Origin: Erythrobacter sp. KY5
GTDB taxonomy: Bacteria > Pseudomonadota > Alphaproteobacteria > Sphingomonadales > Sphingomonadaceae
Direction: 5' to 3'
DNA: 64,000 nucleotides
Assembly (NCBI RefSeq): GCF_003264115.1
Contig: NZ_CP021912.1
Span: 2,711,001 to 2,775,000 of the forward strand
Part shown: positions 17,628 through 27,602 of the stretch, in pieces
How the letters are laid out: each line of letters begins with the position of its first letter
How positions within the stretch are numbered: the stretch's first letter is position 1
Notes under the pieces: model-generated
Told to the model about the DNA's origin: nothing
The model's input: the letters and a program-made list of their open reading frames with translations, nothing else
Databases searched by the model: none
Made by a program: the position numbers and the translations under genes

Positions 17628-20282
17628 TCAGAAGCGGAAGCGAACCAGGCCGCCATAGGTGCGCGGCTGGTTGGGATAGCCCGAGACCGTGCCCGATTGC
17701 GCCACACCGTCAAACACGGTGAGGATATATTCATCGTCGAGCAGGTTGCGGCCCCAGAGGCCGAGTTCGAGCCCGCTATTCAGGGCGAGCGTGATCGCGC
17801 CGTTGACGAGGTTCACTTCGCGGCGGAAAATCTGGGTGTTGCCCAGAGCCGCATTGAAGGTCGGCAGGCCGTTGTTGATGTCCTCGTTCGATTCGTGATT
17901 GTAATCGAGGCGAGTGATCAGGCGCGTGCCGCTGTCCCATTCGTGAGTGTAGGTCGCCGACGTGGCAATCGCCCAGGCCGGAATGCCTGCCGGACGTTCG
18001 CCCGTAAGGTCGCCCACGACCGATCCGACGAAGCTGTCGAACAGCGGATCGAGATGCGTGACGGCGAAGGTCAGAACAAGACCGTCGGTCGGGTTGATCG
18101 TGGTGTCGAACTCGAAGCCCCTGACCGACTGCTTACCCGCATTGCGCAGCGCAAAGCCCGTGCCGGTGAAGGCAAAGCTCTGGAAGCCTTCGATCGCCTG
18201 GTCGAAGATCGCGAGGTTGAAGCCAACCCCGTCGAACTGACCCTTGATGCCGACTTCATAGACTTCGGTTTCTTCAGGACCGGCAAAGCGCGTTCCCGAA
18301 ACGAGGTTTGCCGTGGCGATACCTGCGTTGATGATCGGGCTTGAAGGCGCTGCGAAGGTCGAGTTGCCCGGTCCTGCCACAAAATCGCTACCCAGCGGGC
18401 GGCTGTCGCGCGACAGGTTGACCGAGCTCGCCTTGAAGCCGGTTGCGTAGCTCAGATAGACGTTGATCTCCGGCGACACCTCATAGGCTGCACGCAGCAG
18501 GTAGGTGAATTCGTCATCATTCGTCTGACCATCCTCGACCGCGTTGGGCACATTGAGGAAAGGCGGCTGGAACTGGAACGGCGAGAGCGCAACGAACGGG
18601 TTGCAGGTCGGCGTGCCCGGAGGCGTACCGGGAGGGCATGGAGTCGTCGCAACCGCCAGAAGCCCGGCCTGCTGTGCAGCGGGCAGAGCCTGGAACTGGT
18701 CGCGGGTTGTCACGCCGCCAGCGGTCGCCAGAGTGATGAAGGCATCGACCAGGTTCACGTTTGCGAGCGGATCGGGCATGTTTGCCGACAGGGCAAAATC
18801 CTTGCTGTCGTCGGTGTAGTTACCGCCGATCGTGAAGACGAGGCCGTCAACGGGCTCGAAATCGATCGTACCGAAGATCGAGTATGCCGTGTTTTCCATC
18901 CGGAAGTTTTCATCCGAAAGGAGCGGTGTCAGGAAGATCGATTCCTGCTGCAGACCGAGGCCGGCTTCAACCCCGTTGAATACACTCGGATTGCCAGCGA
19001 GGACATCGGCAGGATTTCCGCCAGCCAGAATTTCAAAGAAATCGCGGATTTGCGACCCGTTTTCGACCTGACTCAGCTGGGTGATCGTTTCATCGAAGTA
19101 GAAGCCACCAAGCAGGAAGTTGATCGGACCGTCGAAATCCGACGTGATGCGGAATTCCTGCGTGAAGGTCTTGACCTCCTGGTCGCGCTGTTCGTTCGCG
19201 ATGTCGGCTGCGGTGTAATCAATGTCCGAGCGGAAGAAGTTCTTCAGCTCGCGGTAGGCCGTGATCGAGGTGAACGAGAGGCCCATATCGGTCTCGTAAT
19301 CCATCTGGATCGAGCCGCCATAATTGTCGACCTCGTTTTCTGGCACGATGTTGAGATTGGCCGTGCGGTCGAAGAAGGTGTCGAACGTCTGCACCTGGCC
19401 GCCCAGCAAATTGAGCGCCGGAGCGGTGGGGCCGAACACCACGGTGCCGACCTGACAGCACACTTCGTCGATGCGCGAATAGTCGGCGATTGCGCGAATG
19501 GTGAAATCGGGCGTGGGCTCGATCAGCAACTGACCGCGGGCAGACCAGCGATTGCGATCGTTCTGGTCAACACCGAGATTGACGATCTCAGCCGTACCGT
19601 CGCGGTTCTGGTAAGTTCCGTCGAGCGAGAATGCGATATTGTCGCTGATCGGGCCGGTTACATCGCCGCGAAGGAACAGGTTGTTGAAGTTGCCGTAAGA
19701 CGCCTCGACGCTGCCGCCAAAGTCGAATTGCGGTTCGCGCGTGACGATCGAGATGACGCCGGCCGATGCGTTCTTGCCGAACAGGGTCGATTGCGGACCG
19801 TTCAGGACTTCGATGCGCTGGACGTTGTTGAGGTCGGACAGGGCACCGGCGCTGCGCGAACGGAACACGCCGTCGATGAAGACGCCGACCGAAGGCTCGA
19901 CACCGAAGTTGTTGTCGCCGTTACCGAAGCCGCGAATAATGAAGGTCGAGGCCGACGAAGTCTGAAGCTGGCTGACACGCAGCGACGGAGTAACCGTCTG
20001 CAGGTCGAGCACGTCGCGGATCTGCGCCTGCTCAAGCGTTTCGCCGCTGGTGACGCTGACCGAAATCGGCGTTTCCTGAAGCGTCTGTTCGCGCTTCGAT
20101 GCGGTAACTATGATGACGTTGGAGCTGCTTTCGTCTTCGAGCTCAAGTGCGAGCTGATCAGCATCGTCGCTGTCGACTTGCTGCGCCATCGCGACGCCGG
20201 GCGCGGTCAGGGCAAGAGCACCAGCGCCAGCGAGCAGCGCAAAACGATACGACCCGGCGGTGCCGGAAACAGGTGAACGCAT
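17628..20282 (-). CDS. TonB-dependent outer-membrane receptor
   Basis: 884 residues. A signal peptide (LLAGAGALALTAPGVAMAQ) precedes a TonB-box-like segment (NVIIVTASKREQTLQETP). A plug domain and a 22-strand-type barrel follow, ending in a C-terminal Phe (RTYGGLVRFRF) needed for barrel assembly. It imports a large ligand using TonB energy. The ligand cannot be read from the sequence, although many sphingomonad relatives handle siderophores, oligosaccharides or vitamins. The ATG at 20282 has GGAGAGG seven bases upstream. Transcription is divergent from typA across a 430-base gap that contains repeated TGCAA words. Confidence 0.93.
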   Translation of the reverse strand: MRSPVSGTAGSYRFALLAGAGALALTAPGVAMAQQVDSDDADQLALELEDESSSNVIIVTASKREQTLQETPISVSVTSGETLEQAQIRDVLDLQTVTPSLRVSQLQTSSASTFIIRGFGNGDNNFGVEPSVGVFIDGVFRSRSAGALSDLNNVQRIEVLNGPQSTLFGKNASAGVISIVTREPQFDFGGSVEASYGNFNNLFLRGDVTGPISDNIAFSLDGTYQNRDGTAEIVNLGVDQNDRNRWSARGQLLIEPTPDFTIRAIADYSRIDEVCCQVGTVVFGPTAPALNLLGGQVQTFDTFFDRTANLNIVPENEVDNYGGSIQMDYETDMGLSFTSITAYRELKNFFRSDIDYTAADIANEQRDQEVKTFTQEFRITSDFDGPINFLLGGFYFDETITQLSQVENGSQIRDFFEILAGGNPADVLAGNPSVFNGVEAGLGLQQESIFLTPLLSDENFRMENTAYSIFGTIDFEPVDGLVFTIGGNYTDDSKDFALSANMPDPLANVNLVDAFITLATAGGVTTRDQFQALPAAQQAGLLAVATTPCPPGTPPGTPTCNPFVALSPFQFQPPFLNVPNAVEDGQTNDDEFTYLLRAAYEVSPEINVYLSYATGFKASSVNLSRDSRPLGSDFVAGPGNSTFAAPSSPIINAGIATANLVSGTRFAGPEETEVYEVGIKGQFDGVGFNLAIFDQAIEGFQSFAFTGTGFALRNAGKQSVRGFEFDTTINPTDGLVLTFAVTHLDPLFDSFVGSVVGDLTGERPAGIPAWAIATSATYTHEWDSGTRLITRLDYNHESNEDINNGLPTFNAALGNTQIFRREVNLVNGAITLALNSGLELGLWGRNLLDDEYILTVFDGVAQSGTVSGYPNQPRTYGGLVRFRF

Positions 20283-20710
20283 GGAAAATCCTCTCCTCAT
20301 ATCCCACCAAAGCTGCCGGATGATTGTATGTGCATCCCCAGATGCTTATTTCCGACAGTCTGGAGTTAGCCACGTGCAATAAAGCACTGTTGCATCAGCG
20401 ACAAGCAACTAACGCCCGGATTTGCACGGGACTTGAGGGTATTGTTGCACTGCCGACACAGTTTCTCATCGGCATTTTCGACCCGGTGCGTGATGTCAAA
20501 GCTTGCCCACCGGCCTCCCTTGGGCTAGGCGCGCGCTCGACTTTCCGTGCAATGATGCAATGCAACATGATACCGGGGCGCTCCCCTTTCCGTAGCGTCC
20601 CTCAAGTGGCAGCATTTTGTGCCGATCAAACCCTTCTATTGCGCTGCACAACAACGCAGCAATCCGGCACTTTCGACCATCGAGCCGGTAATTTTGGAAA
20701 AGTGAAAAAG
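20283..20710. other. Divergent promoter region between TonB receptor and typA
   Basis: About 430 bases with no gene. The words TGCAA or TTGCA recur at least seven times (for example 20376, 20390, 20421, 20444), with three in a row in a 20-base block at 20548-20567. No terminator or RNA fold is evident. The extra in-frame sequence upstream of the typA ATG is not coding by appearance. Confidence 0.45.
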
Positions 20711-22549
20711 ATGCCCAAGGCCCCCTCCTCGCTTCGAAATGTCGCCATTATTGCGCACGTTGACCACGGCAAGACCACTCTGGTGGACCAGTTGTTCCGC
20801 CAATCGGGGACTTTCCGCGAGAATCAGCGGATCGAAGAACGCGCAATGGACTCGGGCGATCTTGAAAAAGAACGCGGGATCACGATCCTCGCCAAATGCA
20901 CCAGCGTCGAATGGGAAGCCCCCGACGGCGAAGTGACCCGTATCAATATCGTCGACACTCCGGGCCACGCCGACTTTGGCGCCGAAGTGGAGCGTATTCT
21001 GAGCATGGTCGACGGGGTGATCCTGCTGGTCGACAGTGCAGAAGGCGCAATGCCGCAGACCAAATTCGTCACCGGCAAGGCGCTAGCGCTGGGCCTCAAG
21101 CCGATCGTCGTCGTCAACAAGATCGACCGTCCCGATGGCCGCCCGCAGGAAGTGCTCGACGAAGTGTTCGACCTGTTCGCATCGCTCGACGCGAACGACG
21201 AACAGCTCGACTTCCCCTCGCTCTGGGCGTCGGGCCGCGATGGTTACGCATCGAATGACGAGACCGCGCGCGAGGGCGACCTTCAGCCGCTGTTCCAGCT
21301 TATCGTCGACCATGTGCCCGAGCCGGGTCTTGAAGAAAACGCACCGTTCAGCTTCCTTGCAACGCTGCTCGACCGCGACAATTTCATGGGCCGCGTGATT
21401 ACGGGCCGCGTCCAGTCCGGCACGCTCAAGATCAACGACCCGATCCACGCAATCGACATCGCCGGTAACGTCGTCGAAACGGGGCGCGCGACCAAGCTGC
21501 TTTCATTCCGCGGCCTTGAGCGCGTTCCGGTCGAAAGCGCCAAGGCGGGCGACATCATCGCGCTTGCCGGCCTCGAAAAGGCGACCGTTGCGAATACGAT
21601 CTGCGACCCGTCGGTCACCGAACCGATCGCGGCGCAGGAAATCGACCCGCCAACGCTCGCCATGCAATTCTCGGTCAACGATTCCCCCCTCGCAGGCCGC
21701 GAAGGCGACAAGGTGACGAGCCGCATGATCCGCGACCGCCTGCTGCGCGAAGCGGAAACCAACGTGGCCATCCGCGTCACCGAAAGCGATCAGAAGGACG
21801 CCTTCGAAGTCGCCGGGCGCGGTGAACTTCAGCTCGGCGTGCTGATTGAAACAATGCGCCGCGAAGGGTTCGAGCTGGGCATCAGCCGTCCCAAGGTGCT
21901 GTTCCGCGAGGAAGACGGCCAGCGCACCGAGCCTTACGAAACGGTCGTCATCGACGTCGATGACGAGCATTCGGGCACTGTCGTCGAGAAGATGCAGAAG
22001 CGCAAAGCCGACCTCACCGAAATGCGCCCCTCGGGCATCGGCAAGACCCGCATCACCTTCTCCGCCCCGTCGCGCGGCCTCATCGGCTATCACGGTGAAT
22101 TCCTGTCCGACACGCGCGGCACCGGCATCATGAACCGCCTGTTCGAAAAGTACGGCCCATACAAAGGCCAGATCGACGGCAGGAATAATGGCGTCCTCAT
22201 TTCCAATGGCGATGGCGAGTCCAATGCCTATGCGCTCAACATGCTCGAAGAGCGCGGCGAATTGTTCGTGGGCCCGCAGATGAAGCTCTATGAAGGCATG
22301 ATCATCGGCGAGAACGCGAAGCCGGACGACCTCGAAGTCAACCCGATGAAGGCCAAGCAGCTCACCAACATCCGTTCGTCGGGCAAGGATGATTCCATCC
22401 GCCTTACCCCGCCGCGCCGGATGACGCTGGAACAGTCGATTGCGTATATCGACGACGATGAAATGGTCGAAGTCACGCCCAAGTCGATCCGTCTGCGCAA
22501 GACCCTGCTCTGCCCGCATGAGCGCAAGAAGGCCAGAAGAAGCAAATAG
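20711..22549 (+). CDS. typA: Ribosome-associated GTPase TypA/BipA
   Basis: 612 residues. A translational GTPase that binds ribosomes and assists 50S assembly under stress. G1 is HVDHGKTT near residues 16-23, G2 lies in [10 protein letters not shown]3 is DTPGHADFG and G4 is NKIDRPD. EF-G-like domains II, III and V follow, then the TypA-specific C-terminal domain ([17 protein letters not shown]). The ATG at 20711 gives the canonical N-terminus. The ribosome site is weak (GGAAAAG). Confidence 0.96.
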   Translation: MPKAPSSLRNVAIIAHVDHGKTTLVDQLFRQSGTFRENQRIEERAMDSGDLEKERGITILAKCTSVEWEAPDGEVTRINIVDTPGHADFGAEVERILSMVDGVILLVDSAEGAMPQTKFVTGKALALGLKPIVVVNKIDRPDGRPQEVLDEVFDLFASLDANDEQLDFPSLWASGRDGYASNDETAREGDLQPLFQLIVDHVPEPGLEENAPFSFLATLLDRDNFMGRVITGRVQSGTLKINDPIHAIDIAGNVVETGRATKLLSFRGLERVPVESAKAGDIIALAGLEKATVANTICDPSVTEPIAAQEIDPPTLAMQFSVNDSPLAGREGDKVTSRMIRDRLLREAETNVAIRVTESDQKDAFEVAGRGELQLGVLIETMRREGFELGISRPKVLFREEDGQRTEPYETVVIDVDDEHSGTVVEKMQKRKADLTEMRPSGIGKTRITFSAPSRGLIGYHGEFLSDTRGTGIMNRLFEKYGPYKGQIDGRNNGVLISNGDGESNAYALNMLEERGELFVGPQMKLYEGMIIGENAKPDDLEVNPMKAKQLTNIRSSGKDDSIRLTPPRRMTLEQSIAYIDDDEMVEVTPKSIRLRKTLLCPHERKKARRSK

Positions 22550-22613
22550 GGCGTAGCAAGGGGCGCGTAAGCCCCCCGCTCTCCACTGCCCGCCTCTACC
22601 TCTCGTGACCGGA

Positions 22614-23483
22614 TCAGCCCAGCGCCCCGGTCACCAGGTCTTTCTTTCGCATCATCGCCTGGATGATATGCTCCATCAACGCCCGGATCCTCGGCGTGTC
22701 TCTGAGGTCCGGGTGAGTGAGTACCCAGATATCCTGCAAAGGCTCGGGATCAGCGCCCGGCAGGCGAACGAGGTCCGGCTCCGGATCGGCCATGAAGCAT
22801 GCCCCGCGACTGAGCCCCAAACCCGTGACCAGCGCGCGGTGGCGGGCGGTCACATCGTCGAGGCTCAGCACAATTGGAGCATTGGGATAGGGTGACTTTT
22901 CCAGCCAACCGGGCGTGCGCGCCTCCGGGCTTGGCGCTATCCAGCGCAGCTTTTCTGGCGGGGTCGAGGCGAGATAATCGCGCTGGCCGTGATAGGTGAC
23001 GCAATTGGGAAAAAGCCGCCTGCCGACCAGATGCCCCGGCGGATCTTTCGCACCGCGCACCACCACGTCCGCCTCGCAGCGGTCGAGATCGGCAAAACGC
23101 GAACTCGTCTCGATCTGAAGGTCGATTGCCGCATGGGTCTGCGAGAATTCGACCAGATCCTCCAGCAAGAGGTATTGCGCGATCGCTTCCGGCAGCGACA
23201 GCCGTATCGCCCCTGCAAGGTCCGGGTTGCTCGCCCGTTCGAACCGCTCACCCTTAAGCGACAGCTCTTCCATCTCCTGAGCAACTTCGATCAAGGCTTT
23301 TCCAAGAGGAGACGGCGCGTAGCCGCCGGGCACCTTGTCGAAGACCTGCCCTCGCCTTGCCTGAAGCGCAGCCAGCCGGCGCGAGACGGTGGTGTGAGTC
23401 AGGCCAAGTTCGCTCGCCGCGCTTCGCAGGGTACCGTAACGCGCAATCGCGAGGATCAGCCGAAAATCGTCCCAATCATCCAT
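22614..23483 (-). CDS. LysR-family transcriptional regulator
   Basis: 289 residues. The N-terminal winged helix-turn-helix (FRLILAIARYGTLRSAASELGLTHTTVSRRLAAL) is followed by a periplasmic-binding-like effector domain. The ATG at 23483 begins the family N-terminus. A longer in-frame extension to 23561 overlaps the divergent promoter and is unlikely. It is divergent from the secreted protein gene at 23586 with about 100 bases between, the usual layout for a LysR regulator and its target. The effector is unknown. Confidence 0.9.
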   Translation of the reverse strand: MDDWDDFRLILAIARYGTLRSAASELGLTHTTVSRRLAALQARRGQVFDKVPGGYAPSPLGKALIEVAQEMEELSLKGERFERASNPDLAGAIRLSLPEAIAQYLLLEDLVEFSQTHAAIDLQIETSSRFADLDRCEADVVVRGAKDPPGHLVGRRLFPNCVTYHGQRDYLASTPPEKLRWIAPSPEARTPGWLEKSPYPNAPIVLSLDDVTARHRALVTGLGLSRGACFMADPEPDLVRLPGADPEPLQDIWVLTHPDLRDTPRIRALMEHIIQAMMRKKDLVTGALG

Positions 23484-23585
23484 TGGAACGCAATTGCACC
23501 AATAATGCCGCAAATCTAGCCAACTTTGCGCAATTCTTTGCGGTATTGGTGCGTCCGCCAACCAATTCGGACCGGGAGACGATCC

Positions 23586-24356
23586 ATGACCCTATTCAAA
23601 TCCATCCTGCTGGGCGCAACGGCATGTCTTGCCGCAGCAACGTTAACAGGCACCACCGCCGCGCTCGCTGAAGCAGACGGTCATACCGCCAACGCCAGTC
23701 CGGCCTTCACTCTCGACATGAAGCGCGGCGAGGTGTTGCAGGTCATCGTCTCGCAGCAGCGAGCCGACGGGCGCGAGGCTGCGCGCACTTACGGGCAAGC
23801 CGCATTCCCGCTTGCCCAGCGGCACGGATATGCGCGCATCGGACAATTGAATGTCCGGCAGACGATCCGCAGCGACTTTGCCCCGCAGGCGGTGTCCTTC
23901 TTCTCGTGGCCGAGCCAGGCGGCACTCGACAGTTTCTCCGCCGAACCCGACTGGCCCGCGATCAAGGCGACGCGGCCCGAGGCGTGGAGCGGCCTCGATA
24001 TCTACTCGGCTGAGTTGCAACACGACCTCAAGATCGCGACCGACCCTGACAAGCATTACACCGTGCTCATCGCATGGCTCAAAAGCGACGAGGCGACGGC
24101 GGATTACGACCGCTATCTAACCGGGATCGAGCCGGCGGTTGAGCGTTCAGGCGGGCGGTTCCTCTACAAGATGCGCATGCCGGAGCGCGAGGCCTATGCG
24201 CCCGATGCGACCGCGCCGCACCAGCTGACCTTCGTCGAATGGGAAACCACCGACGGATTCGAGAAGGTCCAGCAATCGCCCGAATATGCCGCGAACCAGC
24301 AATATTTCGGATCGTCGATGGAGAAGTTCGAGTTCTATTGGCTGACCACGCCTTAA
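23586..24356 (+). CDS. Secreted protein with two DUF1330-like / dimeric alpha-beta barrel repeats
   Basis: 256 residues. A signal peptide (LLGATACLAAATLTGTTAALA) is followed by two ferredoxin-like repeats of about 105 residues each. Each has an edge strand, a helix, a strand with F-F-S-W or T-F-V-E-W, and a helix with a P-E/D-W or P-E-Y motif (SAEPDWPAIKAT and QQSPEYAANQQY). This internal duplication suggests a monomer that mimics a dimeric alpha-beta barrel. No catalytic residues are assigned. It lies divergent to the LysR regulator and is probably its target. Confidence 0.7.
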   Translation: MTLFKSILLGATACLAAATLTGTTAALAEADGHTANASPAFTLDMKRGEVLQVIVSQQRADGREAARTYGQAAFPLAQRHGYARIGQLNVRQTIRSDFAPQAVSFFSWPSQAALDSFSAEPDWPAIKATRPEAWSGLDIYSAELQHDLKIATDPDKHYTVLIAWLKSDEATADYDRYLTGIEPAVERSGGRFLYKMRMPEREAYAPDATAPHQLTFVEWETTDGFEKVQQSPEYAANQQYFGSSMEKFEFYWLTTP

Positions 24357-24442
24357 GGGCGCAGCGCGTTTTCCTACATGCTGCGCGGCTGATAAACGGC
24401 GCGGCATGACGGATCGGTCTTCATTCTGCGTTTCTGGGCGAA

Positions 24443-24493
24443 AGGTGACACTTTCAGCGCCCAAGGTGACACTTTTCGCACCTAAGGTGACAC
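24443..24493. repeat. Three helically phased AAGGTGACAC direct repeats
   Basis: Copies start at 24443, 24464 and 24484, that is 21 and 20 bases apart, about two helical turns. The first two extend to AAGGTGACACTTT. Such in-phase repeats are typical of cooperative protein binding on one face of DNA. The block lies between two convergent genes and not in front of an annotated start. Confidence 0.7.
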
Positions 24494-24507
24494 AAACCCG
24501 CTTTTGC

Positions 24508-24538
24508 CCCTGGACCGTGTAACATGCGGTCCACTTCT
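24508..24538. repeat. 31-bp palindromic repeat, copy 1
   Basis: A 31-base sequence with core GGACCG-tgtaacatg-CGGTCC. An identical copy lies at 56556-56586. The core has a 6-bp perfect stem. This copy is in the gap between a secreted-protein gene and an SDR gene, 15 bases after the phased direct repeats. Confidence 0.85.
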
Positions 24539-24556
24539 GCCTACAAGTGCTGCAAT

Positions 24557-24592
24557 AGCAGGGGCTTAGGCGAAACCCTACCCCTGCTGCAT
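24557..24592 (-). terminator. Hairpin at the end of the SDR gene
   Basis: Read on the minus strand, AGCAGGGG pairs with CCCCTGCT, with an inner AGG/CCT pair, starting at the last codons of the SDR gene. No long T-run follows, so its strength as a terminator is uncertain. Confidence 0.5.
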
Positions 24593-25381
24593 GTAAGCGA
24601 GGAAGTTGGGCTGCCCGTTCGATGCGCTGACCCCGCCGTCGACCGGCAGATTGACGCCGGTGATGAAGGCGGCGTCCTCGCTCGCAAGGAAAGCCGCAGC
24701 GGCGGCGATGTCTTCAGGCTCACCAATCCGGCCCATCGGCACACGGCGCATGAACGCCTCGACCAGAGCATCGTTCGACAAGATGCCATCGACCATGTCG
24801 GAGCGGGTGATCGAGGGATTGATCGCGTTGACGCGGATGCCCATCCCGCCGATCTGCTGAGCCAGACCACGCGTGAGGTTGGTCACCGCGCCCTTCGAGG
24901 CGTTGTAGATCGGCAGCATGGAATCGCCGCCAATGCCCGACACGCTCGATATGTTGATGATCGATCCGCCGCCCGCAGCCTCGCTCTTGCGCAGGTGAGG
25001 GATCGCGGCGCGGCACAGATAGATGACGCCCTTGACGTTGATGTCGATGATGCGGTCGATCTCGTCATCGCCGGTCTTGTGCAGCATGTGCGACCCGCCG
25101 ACGCCGGCATTGTTGACGAGGCAATCGAGCCCGCCAAAGCGTTCAACCGTCTTGGCGACGATCTCGTTCGCAAAGTCGCTGGAGCTGACATCGCCGGGGC
25201 AGGTCAGCGTGCGATCCGCGTCGAGCGTGTCGGCGACCTCGGCGCACTTCTCGGCATTGCGAGCGTTGATGACGACATTGGCACCCTCTGCATGGAAACG
25301 CCGCGCGATCCCCTCTCCGATGCCAGCCGAAGAGCCGGTGATGATGACGGTCCTGCCTGCGAAGCGGTCGTGGTGTGCCAT
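24578..25381 (-). CDS. Short-chain dehydrogenase/reductase (SDR)
   Basis: 267 residues, classical SDR. The Rossmann dinucleotide motif is T/G-S-S-A-G-I-G near residue 15. The NNAG motif is in CLVNNAGVGG, the catalytic Ser in NISSVSGIGG, and Y-x-x-x-K in YNASKGA. Asn after the second strand (INARN) suggests NADP or mixed use. The end of the protein is typical of the family (GGVSASNGQP). The substrate cannot be told. Start ATG 25381 has CAGGGA upstream. The gene is single and divergent from putP. Confidence 0.9.
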   Translation of the reverse strand: MAHHDRFAGRTVIITGSSAGIGEGIARRFHAEGANVVINARNAEKCAEVADTLDADRTLTCPGDVSSSDFANEIVAKTVERFGGLDCLVNNAGVGGSHMLHKTGDDEIDRIIDINVKGVIYLCRAAIPHLRKSEAAGGGSIINISSVSGIGGDSMLPIYNASKGAVTNLTRGLAQQIGGMGIRVNAINPSITRSDMVDGILSNDALVEAFMRRVPMGRIGEPEDIAAAAAFLASEDAAFITGVNLPVDGGVSASNGQPNFLAYMQQG

Positions 25382-25591
25382 GGTGATGTTCCCTGCCTTG
25401 AAGTCGTGTGTGATGCCTGAACGGTCGGACCCACACTTTGTGCCTGCGCCGAACGGTGCGCACGATCCTTGCGCGCAAAGGGCGGCTGGGCGCAAGAGGC
25501 TTAGCCCGGAACGCCAGCCGGGGAGCGAAACGGCCCGGCTCGGTGTGCGCTGTGGTCATGTGCGCGCCGGTTTGTTAGGCGCGGGTCCATC

Positions 25592-27073
25592 ATGAACACA
25601 GCAACCCTTGCCAGTCTTGCCGCCTACTTCGTCCTGATGATCGCCATCGGGCTTTACGCCTGGAGGAAGTCGACCGACACGTCCGAGGGCTACATGCTGG
25701 CCGGGCGCAACCTGCCGCCATCGGTTGCCGCGCTGAGCGCGGGGGCGAGCGACATGTCGGGCTGGCTGCTGCTGGGGCTGCCGGGGGCATTGTATATCGC
25801 TGGTCTGAGCGCGGCGTGGATCGGGATCGGGCTGTTCGTGGGCGCTGTCGTCAACTGGGTCGTGGTCGCCCCGCGCCTTCGCGAACAGACGGAGAGCTAC
25901 GGCAACGCGCTCACCATCCCGCAATTCCTCGCCAACCGCTTCCCCGACCAAGGCACGAACCTGCGCGTTATCAGCGCGATCGTGATCGTGGTGTTCTTCA
26001 CCGTGTACACCGCCGCTGGGCTCGTGGGCGGAGGCAAGCTGTTCGAAACCGCCTTTGCGGGCTTGCTGCCCGGTATCGGGCTTTCCGACTACATGCTGGG
26101 CATCGTCATCACCTGCGGCATCGTGCTCGCCTACACGATGGTCGGCGGGTTCCTTGCCGTCAGCCTCACCGACTTCGTGCAGGGCATCATCATGATGCTG
26201 GCGCTCGTCATCATGCCGCTGGTCGTCATGTTCGGCAGCGGCGGCGATGCGGGCGGTTCGCTTGCCGACGTTCCGGTCGACGGGTTCCTGAGCCTGACCG
26301 AAGGGCTGACCCTGCTCGGCTTCATCAGCGCAGTGACGTGGGGCCTTGGCTACTTTGGCCAGCCGCACATCATCGTGCGCTTCATGGCGATCGACACGGT
26401 CAGGAAGGTCGCGCGGGCGCGCACTTACGGCCTTTCATGGATGGCGGTCTCGCTGCTGGGCGCGGTCGGCATGGGCCTTGCCGGACGCGCTTATGCGGAG
26501 CGTAACGGGCTGGTGGTCGAGGATGCCGAGACGATCTTCATCGTCCTGTCAGAGCTGCTGTTCCACCCCGCCATAACCGGCTTCCTGTTCGCCGCGCTGC
26601 TCGCCGCGATCATGAGCACGATCTCTTCGCAGCTGTTGGTCTCGTCGAGCTCGCTGACGGAAGACTTCTACCGCCTGTTCCTGCGCAAGAATGCAACCGA
26701 GCGCGAGGCGGTGAATGTAGGTCGCATCTGCGTTGCGCTGGTCGCGATCGCTGCGGTCATCATGGCGAGCGATCCCGACAGCCAGGTGCTTGGCCTTGTC
26801 GCGAACGCTTGGGCGGGCTTCGGCGCTGCCTTCGGGCCGCTGATCATCCTTGCGCTGACATGGAAAGGCATGACGGGAGCCGGTGCGGTGGCGGGGCTTG
26901 TGACGGGCGCCGGCGTCGTGATGGCGTGGATAGCGCTTGGCTGGAATGCGAGCTTCATGGGCGGCGAAGGGCTATACGAAATCGTGCCGGGCTTCATCGC
27001 CGCGTGGGTCGCCATCGTCGCGGTGAGCAAGGTGACGCAAGGGTCGAACCCGGCTGCGCAACCAGCCGAGTGA
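25592..27073 (+). CDS. putP: Sodium/proline symporter PutP-like
   Basis: 493 residues, SSS family with 13 predicted membrane helices. Family marks include the N-terminal Y-M-L-A-G-R-N-L segment, SAGASDMSGWLLLGLPG in helix 2 (the Na-binding region) and the conserved GYFGQPHI-like stretch near 245 (WGLGYFGQPHIIVRFMA). It should import proline with sodium, consistent with a marine lifestyle. Specificity within the family is inferred. Confidence 0.9.
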   Translation: MNTATLASLAAYFVLMIAIGLYAWRKSTDTSEGYMLAGRNLPPSVAALSAGASDMSGWLLLGLPGALYIAGLSAAWIGIGLFVGAVVNWVVVAPRLREQTESYGNALTIPQFLANRFPDQGTNLRVISAIVIVVFFTVYTAAGLVGGGKLFETAFAGLLPGIGLSDYMLGIVITCGIVLAYTMVGGFLAVSLTDFVQGIIMMLALVIMPLVVMFGSGGDAGGSLADVPVDGFLSLTEGLTLLGFISAVTWGLGYFGQPHIIVRFMAIDTVRKVARARTYGLSWMAVSLLGAVGMGLAGRAYAERNGLVVEDAETIFIVLSELLFHPAITGFLFAALLAAIMSTISSQLLVSSSSLTEDFYRLFLRKNATEREAVNVGRICVALVAIAAVIMASDPDSQVLGLVANAWAGFGAAFGPLIILALTWKGMTGAGAVAGLVTGAGVVMAWIALGWNASFMGGEGLYEIVPGFIAAWVAIVAVSKVTQGSNPAAQPAE

Positions 27074-27170
27074 AATGACCCCGGCGCTGTAACCAAAGGG
27101 CGAGTGCGCGCGAACTTTCGAGGGCAATCCCGGCGATAGTGCCGGACAGTCCCTGTTGGAGCTTACTCGA

Positions 27171-27572
27171 ATGACCCGCATCTTCCTCCTCATCGCCGCC
27201 CTCGGCGCGCTCGTCATCGGCACCACGCAACTGACCGCACAGGCCAGCACGCAAGGGTGGACCCCCTATGACGAAGCCGAGTTCATGATGGCCCAGAAGA
27301 AGGGCAAGACCATCGTGGTCGACGTCTATGCCGACTGGTGCCCGACCTGCCGCGCGCAAGCACCGATCCTCGACGAACTGCGCGAACAGCGCCAGTCGGG
27401 CGACGTACTGTTCGTGAAGGTCAACTTCGACGACGAGAAGGCCTTCCTGCGCGCCCACCGCGTGCCCCGCCAGTCGACAGTGCTGGTCTTCAACGGCATG
27501 GACGAAGTCGCCCGCTCAATCGCGGAGACTAACCGCACTCGTCTGCGCAGCGTGGTGCTGGGCGCGCTCTAA
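27171..27572 (+). CDS. Periplasmic thioredoxin-like protein
   Basis: 133 residues. A signal peptide or membrane anchor (FLLIAALGALVIGTTQL) precedes a thioredoxin fold with the active site DWCPTCRAQ near residue 58 and the cis-Pro region (VPRQSTVLVF). It is followed 30 bases later by a CcdA-like membrane protein, so the pair probably passes electrons from cytoplasmic thioredoxin to periplasmic thiols. The ATG at 27171 gives the complete signal sequence. Confidence 0.88.
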   Translation: MTRIFLLIAALGALVIGTTQLTAQASTQGWTPYDEAEFMMAQKKGKTIVVDVYADWCPTCRAQAPILDELREQRQSGDVLFVKVNFDDEKAFLRAHRVPRQSTVLVFNGMDEVARSIAETNRTRLRSVVLGAL

Positions 27573-27602
27573 GCGCCCTGCCCTCGCCAGAGGCCTTGAT
27601 CC

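Noticed and set aside
19050..20276. 408-codon plus-strand frame antisense to the TonB receptor
   Set aside because: The receptor frame has a signal peptide, TonB box and barrel end. The antisense frame is a high-GC shadow.
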